Shown here piece by piece: positions 38,234 to 47,459 of a stretch of DNA of 64,000 bases. The stretch lies in contig NC_017857.3 of the NCBI RefSeq assembly GCF_000260985.4, forward strand, positions 62,001 through 126,000, given 5' to 3'. The position numbers and the translations under genes were made by a program. How positions within the stretch are numbered: the first letter of the stretch is position 1; each line of letters begins with the position of its first letter. A model generated the notes under the pieces. The model was not told the DNA's origin. It saw only the letters and a list, made by a program, of their open reading frames with translations, and made no database searches. This DNA comes from Methylophaga nitratireducenticrescens (GTDB taxonomy: Bacteria; Pseudomonadota; Gammaproteobacteria; Nitrosococcales; Methylophagaceae).

Positions 38234-38962
38234 TTAACCCTGACCAAGCCCTTTGACTTCTGCCGAACCAAAGAGCCGTTTTCCCCAATCTTCAACCTGT
38301 CTCGTTTCCAATCGGTTTCTGGCCAATCGCCGCAAGTTGGGAGAGAGCAGTTCCAACTCAGCCATGCTTGACAAGGCAGGCCAATCCTTCGTTGTCAGGT
38401 AGAGTACCGATAACATCCGGCTAAGAGGCCATTCCGGGTTCGGGCGTTGTATAAGAACCAACGTGTCACCCTGGTGGATCATTCCTGTTTGCAGCACCCG
38501 GTAGTACCAGCCGGTTCTGAGTGTACCCTGCAGACGGTGAGACATATCTGGCAGGCCAAACCGGGCATTCAATCGCCAACAGGGTTGCCGTGGCTGGGAC
38601 ACCTGTACGATGACTTCCCCCAGTTTATAAATATCCCCTACACAGACATCAGCTTCGGTCAGTCCTTCCGTAACCAGATTTTCACCAAAAGCGCCAGGAA
38701 GGCAACGGTCAGCAGCGGAGGCGGGAAGCTGTTCTTTCAGTCTGCCGTAATGGTCTGAGGCAAAATGGTGTAAGGCTTTTTCCGGGCCACCATGGTGTTG
38801 AGTGTCTCCGTATTCGTCCTGTTCCAAACCGTGTTTGTTCACAAAGGCAGAAACAGTCTCCTGTTTGAAGATACCAGTACTTACTCCGGTATCCGCCAGT
38901 GGCTGCAGCTGGCCGATCCTCAGTTGAAGGAGAGTAGTTTGAATGATTTGGCAAGTCATCAA
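38234..38962 (-). CDS. MOSC-domain protein (YiiM-like)
   Basis: 242-residue molybdenum-cofactor-sulfurase C-terminal domain protein of the YiiM type, in which the domain binds Moco and a 3-alpha bundle follows. Seen: GDTQHHGGPEKALHHFASDHY (about 52-72), GAFGENLVTEGLTEADVCVGDIY (about 90-112), the conserved Cys128 in QPRQPCWRLNARFG, and the C-terminal region LARNRLETRQVEDWGKRLFG. YiiM reduces 6-N-hydroxylaminopurine in E. coli; this is plausible here. Monocistronic. Confidence 0.88.
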   Translation of the reverse strand: MMTCQIIQTTLLQLRIGQLQPLADTGVSTGIFKQETVSAFVNKHGLEQDEYGDTQHHGGPEKALHHFASDHYGRLKEQLPASAADRCLPGAFGENLVTEGLTEADVCVGDIYKLGEVIVQVSQPRQPCWRLNARFGLPDMSHRLQGTLRTGWYYRVLQTGMIHQGDTLVLIQRPNPEWPLSRMLSVLYLTTKDWPALSSMAELELLSPNLRRLARNRLETRQVEDWGKRLFGSAEVKGLGQG

Positions 38963-39040
38963 TTATCCCTGATCTAAAAGGCAGTTATTGCCAGCAAGTC
39001 TGGTTTCAGACAAGCCGCAAAAAAATTATGAAGTGGTCTT

Positions 39041-39373
39041 AGGGTCTGTTGATCTTTCATAGCCACCTCTGTTGTGACTGAAAATGCACCAATCAAGGTG
39101 CGAGGAGAGCAGTTTGTGAGATACATCCATGTATCTCACCCCTTTGGGGCTTGCGCTCAAAAACGCTTATCTCCATGGATGGAGTAGTCGCCTGTGTGCT
39201 TCCTGCACCCGCGACACTTGTGCATCCTTGCACATCGTATGCAAAAGCAATGTCTGGAACATTGCTTGTCCCGGCGTTTTTGTCGTCATTCTAAATAAAA
39301 GACGAGCAACACGGAGTGATGCATTTTCAGCCTCAACCCGCAGGCAGGGGCTATGAAAGATCAACAGACCCTA
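39041..39373. mobile_element. MITE-like non-autonomous element, copy B (TA-flanked)
   Basis: Core 39042-39371, with TA on both sides. Ends are perfect 19-bp inverted repeats (GGGTCTGTTGATCTTTCAT and complement). Inside: a GTGAGATACAT / ATGTATCTCAC palindrome (39116-39139), CCCC-TTT-GGGG, and a CTCCAT-GG-ATGGAG hairpin. The first half is shared with copy A in inverted orientation; the second half is mostly unrelated. No transposase. TA duplication and TIRs suit mobilisation by an IS630/IS5-type transposase encoded elsewhere. Confidence 0.82.
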
Positions 39374-39510
39374 GCTTCTACCGGATAGGTATAAAAAACA
39401 GCTATGTCCACAGAGTAGACACTTTTTGGCGAACGTAGAAATCCTCATCCGTGTTTTCCGTTTTTTCTGAACGCAGCTGCAGGCTCGTCCGTCTTGACGA
39501 GCGGTCTCTT

Positions 39511-40674
39511 TTAGTTTTTTTCAATAATCATCGGCAGATAACTAAAGCCTCCGGTTGGGAACACTGCTCGTTCAGCTTGCTCATTGGGCGCATGTTTCAA
39601 AGTATCAACCGCAGCAAGAAATTCCTCCATCAAAACCCTGAGTTCCATTCTGGCCAGCGGGGCCCCGGGACAAACATGAATGCCTGCACCATAAAGCAGG
39701 TTCTGCTCACGATTTTGCTGTGGGGAAAAGGCATCTGGATCACCGAAAACCTCTTCATCGCGGTTGGCAGACGCCCACAGAATAGTGATTTTTTCACCTG
39801 CGGGAATGCTTTTTCCACCCATCTCCACGTCTCGCGTTGTGACCCGGCGATTGGACATCAGTGGTGCATCCATGCGTAAAATTTCATCAATTGCATCCGA
39901 AAGCGCATTGGTGTCAATGGAAAGACTATGCATCAGATCCGGGTGTTCTGATAAATAATTTAGCAGAATCGATACACTGGCACTGATGGTAGCCAATTCA
40001 CCAACAGTCCAGTTTCTCAGAAGACTTGTGAGAGCTTCATCGGTCATGGTTTGACCATTGACAGTCTCTTTCATCAACGATGTGGTCACGTCTTTTGGGG
40101 CGTTAGCCCCAGCCTGCCGTCGAGTTTCCAGTAAGTCATGAATATAGCCATCAAACTCATGGGCAACGTCAGCCATCGCCTGCCGGTCCCCTGAAAGGGT
40201 AGCATGGTGATTTTTCAGCACCCACTCACGGAGAGGGGCACGGAGAGAATCGGGCCATCCCATAAAAGCGCACTGTATCTGTAAAGCAAAGGCTCTGCTA
40301 AAAAGATCAACAACATCAAATGGCTGACCGCTGGGCAGTGTGTCGACAAGCTGTCTTGCAATATTACGGCAGGTTGGTTCAAACTCACTCATCGCCTGAG
40401 TCGAAAAATAAGGTTCGATCACCTGACGATAGAGGGCATGTTCAGGAGGATCCATGCCATTGGGTACCGATAGATGGCTGGAAGCCGCATTGCTGAAGGA
40501 GTGGTGATCTTCCAGGACCCGCATGACATCGCCATGTCGGAATAACGTCCAATGCTGATAATCACTCCAGGCGACAGGGCACTGCGTACGCATCGTGTCA
40601 TAGGTGCTTATCTGGTCTTTCAGGGCCTCTTCTGACCGGGGATTCCAGTCTGCTTTGCGGGAATTATTCGCCAT
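39511..40674 (-). CDS. Cytochrome P450
   Basis: 387-residue soluble bacterial P450 monooxygenase. Haem loop LLYGAGIHVCPGAPLARMEL with thiolate Cys335 (Tyr replaces the usual first Phe), ExxR-containing helix before it, MDPPEHALYRQVIEPYFS in the C-helix region, and an I-helix region TVGELATISASVS in place of the common AGxxT pattern. The ribosome site AGAGGA fits the start. No ferredoxin or reductase gene adjoins it, so redox partner and substrate are unknown. Next to a MITE-like element in an accessory-looking zone. Confidence 0.92.
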   Translation of the reverse strand: MANNSRKADWNPRSEEALKDQISTYDTMRTQCPVAWSDYQHWTLFRHGDVMRVLEDHHSFSNAASSHLSVPNGMDPPEHALYRQVIEPYFSTQAMSEFEPTCRNIARQLVDTLPSGQPFDVVDLFSRAFALQIQCAFMGWPDSLRAPLREWVLKNHHATLSGDRQAMADVAHEFDGYIHDLLETRRQAGANAPKDVTTSLMKETVNGQTMTDEALTSLLRNWTVGELATISASVSILLNYLSEHPDLMHSLSIDTNALSDAIDEILRMDAPLMSNRRVTTRDVEMGGKSIPAGEKITILWASANRDEEVFGDPDAFSPQQNREQNLLYGAGIHVCPGAPLARMELRVLMEEFLAAVDTLKHAPNEQAERAVFPTGGFSYLPMIIEKN

Positions 40675-41179
40675 TGCAAATCCTCTTTAACAAAGAAGAC
40701 TAATCTAACATATCAGACAACTGTATTGCCCTGCTGACATAAATCATCTGTTGACGGGCGAAGCGATTTGCATCAACACTGTTACAAACCGCATAATTCT
40801 CAAGCTTCTGAACAACAGCCGCGACTGGAAAGCAGGATTGGAAGATGTGTATTCTGCACTCAGCCAACAACCTTCCGAGATTCTCTACTGTCCTCTGGCA
40901 AAATCATCTACCTGTAAATTCCTAGCATAGGAATCACCTGGCCAAGCATGAATACCACTTGGGCTTGTTGATCTTTCATCTCCGCCTCTGTTGTGAGCTG
41001 AAAAAACGCCAATCAAGGCACTATGTATTTCACCGCTAGGCAGCCAGCTAAGTGGAGAATTTTGTTTTCTTCAAACAAAAAACTAAACGCACTGGTTCAC
41101 AAAATTAGGAATTATGGTTTGTGATTACTGTTTTTCATCGTTAGCTTTATCCATGAATTGAAATCGCAGGGAGCGAATC
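40675..41179. other. Non-coding stretch upstream of radC
   Basis: About 500 bp between divergent genes P450 and radC. It holds the MITE remnant C (40961 onward) and otherwise only short frames. A region around 40800-40920 reads partly like decayed coding sequence but matches nothing I recognise. Confidence 0.5.
40961..41004. repeat. MITE-like family, truncated copy C
   Basis: GGGCTTGTTGATCTTTCATC followed by the subterminal CTCCGCCTCTGTTGTGAGC and AATCAAGGCAC of copy A (reverse complement). The match is close for about 65 bp in total (roughly to 41031 with gaps), then stops; no opposite end is found. A one-ended remnant. Confidence 0.65.
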
Positions 41180-41854
41180 ATGGCAATCAAGGACTGGCCG
41201 GCAGATGAGCGGCCGCGTGAAAAACTGCTTCAATCAGGTGCAGCAGCCTTATCAGATGCTGAATTGCTGGCTATCTTTCTTCGAACCGGTGTGACCGGCA
41301 TTTCAGCTGTCGATCTAGCCCGAAAACTACTATCTGATTTTGGTGGTTTACGGGCTTTATTTGAAGCAGATCATCACCGTTTTTGTCAGCAGCATGGCTT
41401 GGGTACGGCGAAGTTTGTGCAGTTGCAGGCAGTGTTGGAAATGAGCCTTCGGCATCTGGAATCGACTCTGACACGAGGTAATGCGTTTACCGATGCCGCG
41501 ACTACCCGACTTTATCTACAACGTCAGTTACGGCATTTTCCCCATGAAGTCTTTGCCTGTCTGTTTCTCGATACCCGACATCGGTTAATCAGTTTTGAGC
41601 CACTGTTTCGAGGCACGATTGATGGGGCCAGTGTGTATCCACGTGAAGTGGTTAAGCAGGCATTGAAACATAATGCTGCTGCAGTAATTTTTGCTCATAA
41701 CCATCCTTCCGGGGTGGCCGAGCCGAGTCAGTCGGATATTCAAATTACTAAACGCTTACGCAGTGCCTTGGATCTGGTGGATATCCGGGTGCTGGATCAT
41801 ATTATTGTCGGCGATGCGGAAACCACTTCATTAGCGGAATTAGGGCACTGTTAG
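41180..41854 (+). CDS. radC: RadC-family JAB/MPN-domain protein
   Basis: 224-residue RadC (YicR) protein: N-terminal helix-hairpin-helix region (about 1-80; [11 protein letters not shown]) and a C-terminal JAMM domain with metal motif [14 protein letters not shown] (about 174-187). Named for an old repair phenotype that was later assigned elsewhere; true function unknown. Ribosome site GGAG precedes the ATG. In many gammaproteobacteria it lies near rpmB and coaBC, which are not here. Confidence 0.95.
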   Translation: MAIKDWPADERPREKLLQSGAAALSDAELLAIFLRTGVTGISAVDLARKLLSDFGGLRALFEADHHRFCQQHGLGTAKFVQLQAVLEMSLRHLESTLTRGNAFTDAATTRLYLQRQLRHFPHEVFACLFLDTRHRLISFEPLFRGTIDGASVYPREVVKQALKHNAAAVIFAHNHPSGVAEPSQSDIQITKRLRSALDLVDIRVLDHIIVGDAETTSLAELGHC

Positions 41855-41980
41855 AAGGACCTATTAAAATTCAGGCTTTTGCCACACTATTGATGTATAT
41901 CACGCATTTTTGTTGGTCAGCAGAAGGTTATGCTTTTGCGAATGTAAAACATATTCATTCCATTAGACGTGACCAACATC

Positions 41981-44017
41981 ATGACTATAACAAACAAACT
42001 CAAACCCATCAGCATGGCGCTTGCCGTGATTTATGCCAATGGTGCTTTTGCCGAATCTCCCAATCTGCTGGATGATGCCAGTCTGAACCTGGGAAGTATG
42101 GTGGTGTCTTCAGACAATATTGGCCCGCTGACTTCTCGTAATCTCTCTACATCGGTTGATGTATTAAGCCAGGATCGCATTGAAGATCAAAACGTGAATT
42201 ACACCTGGCAATTGTTTGATCAAATGCCAGGCGTAATGCTCACACAATATGGTATGGGGAATGAATCCGGCAAAATATCCTTTCGGGGCTTTAATGGTGA
42301 AGGCGAAATTAATGCTGTTAAATTGCTGATTGATGGAATTCCGAGTAATCAGAATTCAGGCAATATGCCTTATCTTGAATTACTGACGCCACTTGAGATT
42401 GAGAGCATTGAAGTTGTTCGCGGTACCAATGACCCGCGATATGGATTACATAATATTGCTGGCAATGCTGACATACTGACCCAACAAGGCGGCAATTATA
42501 ATAAAGCGCGTGCCAGTTATGGCAGCTTTGATACGCGTCATGTTCAATTTGTAAGTGGCCTCGAAAGCAACGGTTTTTCACAAAACTATGCGGTCAGTTA
42601 ACTAGATTCAAATCGTTACCGTGATCATAGTGATATCGAAAAAAGCACGTTTTCTGGAAAATGGTTTTATACACCGGAAAGTGGCCGTGCTCAGATTGGT
42701 TTTATCGCCCGCCATGGTCAGGCCGATGCTGAAGAGGCAGGTTATTTAACCCGTTTTGAAGCCCGCGATGATCCAGAACAATCCCGTCCTCACAATGCCC
42801 CGGATGGAGGGGATCGCTCTATGAATCAATTCAGTGCACATCTGGATGTTGATCTCAGCGATAACTTATTCTGGAATACCAAAGCCTATCTGAATCAGCT
42901 TGATGAATATCGCTATGTAACCTTCTCCGCCGGTGGTAATCATAATGAACGCATCACCCAGGAAGATCATAAAGGCGCTTTAAGCACGTTGACCTGGCGA
43001 CCTGAAGTGAGCTGGGCGCATGAGTTCGCCTTGATGGGTGGATTGAGCGCCGAGTTTCAAGACAATGAAAGCCGCCGTTATATTGTGGATGATTTTAGAA
43101 ATCGGACCTCGCAGACGCGGGATCAAAACTTTGATTTTGATATCTATGGGGGCTTTGTCCAGGCCATTTACAAACCGACCGAAAAGTTAAAACTGGTACC
43201 GGCTTATCGCGTGGATACGGTTCGCGGCAGCTTGAACGATGCCGGTGTGCATCGTGATATAAATGACTATGGCAATATCAGTCAGCCAAAATTCAGTGCT
43301 GTGTATTCGCTCACCGACCGTTATGCAGTATATGGCAATTGGGGTAAAACTTTTCAAGTGGCTTCAGGTGCCGCCAGCTACCAGAAAAATGTTTTCTCCG
43401 ATGATTTGGATCCATCTATTAACGAAGGCTGGGAGATCGGTCTGAAATTTACGCCGACTGATTGGCTAAATGGTCGTGTTGCGCTCTGGGAGCAGGTTGC
43501 CTCAGGAGAGTTCAAAACAAAGTTAGGTGATGCCAATAATGACAGTGAAAATATTGGTAAAACTGAACGTCGTGGCATCGATATTCAATTTAATGCACAA
43601 GCCACCGAAAAATTAGGTTTGTGGTTTGCCGCAGCATTTCAGGATTCGGAAATACTGAAAGCAGGCTCAGATAAACCCGGTTCAAAAGGCAATGAAATTG
43701 ATCATGTGCCGAGTTATTTAGTTGATGCTGGTATCGATTATCAGGCCAACCCCAAACTGAAACTATCCAGTTGGATCAGTGCGCAAGATAATTACCAACT
43801 GAACGTAGAGAAAGATACACGAAAATTTGGTCAGTATGTTTTGGTCAATGCTTCGGCCAGTTACACACTCACTGACAAAGTAAAACTGGGATTGGAACTC
43901 AAAAATGTATTGGACCGCGATTATGAATATGTCTGGTTTGATGAGGTTCAGACACTGACACTGCACTCCCCCGGCGATGGACGTGCTGTATATGGCTCAG
44001 TTCAGGTAGACTTCTAG
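41981..44017 (+). pseudogene. TonB-dependent receptor gene interrupted by an in-frame TAA
   Basis: Outer-membrane TonB-dependent transporter, about 678 codons. Signal peptide, a plug domain (RNLSTSVDVLSQDRIEDQNV, MPGVMLTQYG, ESIEVVRGTNDPRYG, about 45-160) and a beta-barrel ending NVLDRDYEYVWF and VYGSVQVDF. At 42599-42601 a TAA follows AVS; reading on in the same frame restores family sequence (DSNRYRDHSDIEKSTFSG). Relatives usually have AVSY, so TAA is a one-base change from Tyr. Start ATG at MTITNK. Next to a PepSY gene, suggesting siderophore or metal uptake. As written it cannot give an intact barrel. Confidence 0.88.
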
Positions 44018-44088
44018 CCCATAACTTTTTTTGATTCGCTGTCACTATTGGCAGCAAATCAGCTACGTCATTCGGATAAAAGCCCACC

Positions 44089-45225
44089 ATGAAAAACGCC
44101 CGCCGCATCTGGCTGAGCATTCATTTATACCTCGGTTTGAGTATCGGTGCCGTGCTGGTATTGCTGGGGCTGACTGGCAGTATTCTGGTGTTTTATCTGG
44201 ACATCGATCAAATCCTCAATCCGCAAATGGAACCCACCAGCGTTCCTTACGAAATGCCAGCCCAACAGGATATTTTGGATGCCTTGCAACAAGCACATCC
44301 GAAGCGGCAAAATTCCTGGCGAATCGAACAGCCAATGCATACAGACTGGCCGATTATGGCGCGTTATTACACCCCGATTGAATCAGTTGGAAAAAATTTC
44401 GCACCGTTAATGCTGACAGTCGATCCGATCTCGCTGGAGGTGACCAGCTCCCGTTTATGGGGCGATTATGCAATGACCTGGATTTACGATTTGCATTACA
44501 GTCTTCTGTTGAACAAACCTGGCAAAATCGCGATTGGCATTATCGGGCTGATTTCGTTGATCTCGTTTATTTCGGGAATTTGGCTGTGGTGGCCGGGTTG
44601 GGCGGGGTTAAATCATGCTTTAAAACCACAGCTTCGATCTGGCAAAGCACGATTTAATTATGATCTGCATGTGCTGACAGGCAGTTACGGTTTAGTGTTT
44701 TTGCTGATTTTAAGTCTAACCGGGGCGGCACTGGCCTTGCCCGATGAAGCGGCCATGTTGGTTAGGCCATTTTCTGATTTAACCAGTGCACCAAAGATTG
44801 CCTTAAACCATAGCGAAAGTGTTGATCGCATTACGGCGGATCAGGCTGTCGAAATCGCCAAAAATTGGTTTCCTGACGCAGAATTACGCTGGGTTGAAAC
44901 ACCTGGATTAAATAACCAAAAAGCATGGCGAATTGCGTTGTATCAAGAGGGTGAACCCAGTCGACGTTTTCCTCGAACTCAGGTGTGGATTGATCCCATT
45001 AGTGGGGAGATTCTGGCGCTTCGTGATACTAAACAAGACACTGGTGGTGATGTATTAATGCACTGGTTACATCCGCTGCATAACGGTGAAGTGTTTGGCA
45101 TGACCGGCCGGATCTTAGTGTTTATTGCTGGCTTTTTACCATTAATATTATTTGTGACCGGTTTGATCCGTTGGTTACAAAAGCGCCGGGCACGGCGACT
45201 GGTGACCAGTCGCCATACGGCTTAA
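44089..45225 (+). CDS. PepSY-associated membrane protein (probable iron reductase type)
   Basis: 378-residue inner-membrane protein of the PepSY_TM family, often next to siderophore receptors and implicated in ferric-siderophore reduction. Four to five helices (about 12-37, 140-168, 190-215, 338-362), PepSY-type periplasmic parts (AVEIAKNWFPDAELRWVE; VWIDPISGEILALRD) and His residues at helix ends (SIHLYLGL, LHYSLLL, LHVLTGSYG, HWLHPLHNGEVFG) that could bind haem. Lies 71 bp after the interrupted receptor on the same strand. Confidence 0.88.
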   Translation: MKNARRIWLSIHLYLGLSIGAVLVLLGLTGSILVFYLDIDQILNPQMEPTSVPYEMPAQQDILDALQQAHPKRQNSWRIEQPMHTDWPIMARYYTPIESVGKNFAPLMLTVDPISLEVTSSRLWGDYAMTWIYDLHYSLLLNKPGKIAIGIIGLISLISFISGIWLWWPGWAGLNHALKPQLRSGKARFNYDLHVLTGSYGLVFLLILSLTGAALALPDEAAMLVRPFSDLTSAPKIALNHSESVDRITADQAVEIAKNWFPDAELRWVETPGLNNQKAWRIALYQEGEPSRRFPRTQVWIDPISGEILALRDTKQDTGGDVLMHWLHPLHNGEVFGMTGRILVFIAGFLPLILFVTGLIRWLQKRRARRLVTSRHTA

Positions 45226-45233
45226 CGATTTAG

Positions 45234-45968
45234 TTAATCCGCATCAAACGGTTTTTCTTTAAAGACTTTCTCACCGGTAATCATCGCTGAGGTCAGGCCG
45301 TTACGTCTGCGTTTTTCTTCCACGATAACGGCTGAGATATGCAGTACTATCGAAAACATTAACAGATAAAAAAAGTAGGTATGCAGTGTGCGAAAGGGTT
45401 TTCGGAAATCTCGCATTTCCTGATAGGCAATAGGATCAACACCCTGTTTCTGATAGGGTTGAACCATCGCTATAGCCGCTTCATCCTCAGCCACCCAGGC
45501 TTTCATTTGTGAACCAAACGGGGCCATGTATAAGTCAGTACTTGCTAACACCAGCCCCGTTATGCCTTGACCAATCATCAGCAAAAACATCAGTAAAACA
45601 CTCCATCGACCTAACGGATTATGTCCCAGAAAATGCACATCTCGCCCAATTTTACGGCCTTGCAGATAGGCTTGAAATTGAGCTTTATACACTTTGCCAA
45701 ACGGTAAGATAGCTTTCCAACGAGCGAAACGGTTACCTAAAAAGGCCCAGACAAATCGAGCCAGTAAATTGACCACAAACACATAACCGACCCAGATATG
45801 AGCGGCTTTCAACAGAATCTTACCCTCATCAGTAATGCCCAAATCTTTACTGAACATCAGCACTAAACCAATAGCCAACAGCCCTATAATAGTCAGCACA
45901 TTTACCCAGTGAAATAAACGAACACCGCCATCCCATACCGGATAAGCTTTTAGATTTGATTGTGCCAT
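45234..45968 (-). CDS. Cytochrome b561-type membrane protein
   Basis: 244-residue b-type cytochrome. Helices near 17-37, 61-83, 117-140 and 195-214, with His at VRLFHWVNV, KAAHIWVGYVF, RTLHTYFFY and IVLHISAVI, the pattern of di-haem cytochrome b561/Ni-Fe hydrogenase b subunit domains. The start is set at MAQSNLK, behind GAGGAA; the five-codon extension is not supported. Convergent with the PepSY gene (9 bp apart). Partner unknown; could supply electrons to periplasmic acceptors. Confidence 0.85.
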   Translation of the reverse strand: MAQSNLKAYPVWDGGVRLFHWVNVLTIIGLLAIGLVLMFSKDLGITDEGKILLKAAHIWVGYVFVVNLLARFVWAFLGNRFARWKAILPFGKVYKAQFQAYLQGRKIGRDVHFLGHNPLGRWSVLLMFLLMIGQGITGLVLASTDLYMAPFGSQMKAWVAEDEAAIAMVQPYQKQGVDPIAYQEMRDFRKPFRTLHTYFFYLLMFSIVLHISAVIVEEKRRRNGLTSAMITGEKVFKEKPFDAD

Positions 45969-46065
45969 ATTGATGTTCCTCAACTTTATCGATTATCCAG
46001 TAGCATAAACCTGCTTGCTTAAATGAATCTTAACTGCATTTGAAACGGCTTCTGCCTGAAAGAAA

Positions 46066-46497
46066 TCAGCTTGTACGGCAGTAATCACCTTCCCACTTAT
46101 GCAAATACGGAGTAATTTTTTTGTGGAGTTTTAAGTGGTCTTGCCACCATTTTTTTAGAAATACCAGCAAGATCTGGGCTTCGTTATCCCTCAAGCCCAG
46201 ACGGCATTGAATATCAAACTCATCCATTATCTTTGCTTCATCCAACCGGTATTGTTTCAGCAAGGGGCTTTGCATTGCATGCAAAATACCCTCTTCAGTT
46301 TTGAAATGAAAATTCAGATAGCTTTTCAATACATTGACGGTAGGCATCAGATCCCGCAAACCATAGCCCTGCTGAATGAAATAATGCAGCGAATTGATTA
46401 TCGCCACCGCTCCACGATGCTGCTCATCAATGATTGATTCGTTTTGCAAAAACTTGTCCTGCCAAACGATATATAAAGGTTTTTGTGCTTTCTCCAT
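46066..46497 (-). CDS. Hemerythrin-like protein with missing ligand residues
   Basis: 143 residues with the bacteriohemerythrin outline: WQDKFLQNESIIDEQHRG (His about 27), LNFHFKTEEG (about 62-71), and WWQDHLKLHKK near the end. The usual HxxxH between the last two helices is absent (YRLDEAKIM), and the final Asp after WxxxH is replaced. It may therefore bind no or only one iron, or use other residues. Two bp upstream of thyA on the same strand. Function unclear. Confidence 0.78.
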   Translation of the reverse strand: MEKAQKPLYIVWQDKFLQNESIIDEQHRGAVAIINSLHYFIQQGYGLRDLMPTVNVLKSYLNFHFKTEEGILHAMQSPLLKQYRLDEAKIMDEFDIQCRLGLRDNEAQILLVFLKKWWQDHLKLHKKITPYLHKWEGDYCRTS

Positions 46498-46498
46498 A

Positions 46499-47332
46499 TT
46501 ACACCGCTATAGGAGCTTTAATATGTGGTTGTGCCACATAATCAACGATTTCAAAATCTTCAAACCGGTAATCCATCATAGAGGCCGGTTTACGATGAAG
46601 TCTTAATTTAGGTAACGGGCCGGGAGTACGTTGCAACTGCGTTTCAACTTGATCGAAGTGATTGCTGTATATGTGTGCATCGCCAATACTGAGCACAATT
46701 TCACCAACATCCAAATCACATTGCTGGGCCAGCATATGTGTTAAAAAAGCCAATGACGCCGTGTTATAGGGATTGCCCAGAAACAAATCGTTGGAACGGA
46801 TATACAGCGAGGCGCTGAGTTTTCCGTTGGCAACATAAAACTGATACAAAACATGGCATGGAGGCAATGCCATTCGGCCCGCTGCGGCATTTTCCCAAGG
46901 CTTTTGTTTTTCGTCCGGTAACAGAGCGACATTCCAACCGTTGATAATATGCCGGCGGCTGTCGGGGTTATTTTTCAGCCCATCAACCAATGCTTCAATT
47001 TGATCATAGTTTTTACCGTCAGCCCCCTTCCAATTCCGCCATTGTGCGCCATACACCGGACCAAGCTCACCATCTGGAGAGGCCCATTCATCCCAAATCG
47101 ATACGCCGTTTTCTTTGAGGTAACGAATATTGGTTTCGCCACTGAGAAACCACAGAAGTTCATGCAGAATGCTGCGAATATGCAGTTTTTTAGTGGTCAG
47201 CAATGGAAAACCGTCCACCAAATCATAGCGTATCTGCCGGCCAAATACTGAACGGGTACCGGTACCGGTTCGGTCACCTTTGTCGGTGCCGTTTTCCATC
47301 ACATCGCGAAGTAAATCGAGATATTGTTTCAT
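46499..47332 (-). CDS. thyA: Thymidylate synthase
   Basis: Converts dUMP to dTMP with methylenetetrahydrofolate. Motifs: [12 protein letters not shown] (about 20-31), ELLWFLSG (about 58-65), [20 protein letters not shown], catalytic Cys159 in [26 protein letters not shown]. 277 residues; compared with the 264-residue E. coli enzyme there is about a 13-residue insertion ([16 protein letters not shown]) just before the catalytic Cys. The usual lgt neighbour is not present. Confidence 0.97.
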   Translation of the reverse strand: MKQYLDLLRDVMENGTDKGDRTGTGTRSVFGRQIRYDLVDGFPLLTTKKLHIRSILHELLWFLSGETNIRYLKENGVSIWDEWASPDGELGPVYGAQWRNWKGADGKNYDQIEALVDGLKNNPDSRRHIINGWNVALLPDEKQKPWENAAAGRMALPPCHVLYQFYVANGKLSASLYIRSNDLFLGNPYNTASLAFLTHMLAQQCDLDVGEIVLSIGDAHIYSNHFDQVETQLQRTPGPLPKLRLHRKPASMMDYRFEDFEIVDYVAQPHIKAPIAV

Positions 47333-47459
47333 GCTTGATTACTCGTTTGTTGCCGTGCCGCTACTGTAAACCATCAACGATTTTTTCGCACTGACTACGG
47401 GTCAGTTTGTCTGTCAAAATGCTATCGAGAGCCAAAGTAAAACATTCAGACTCTAAAGC

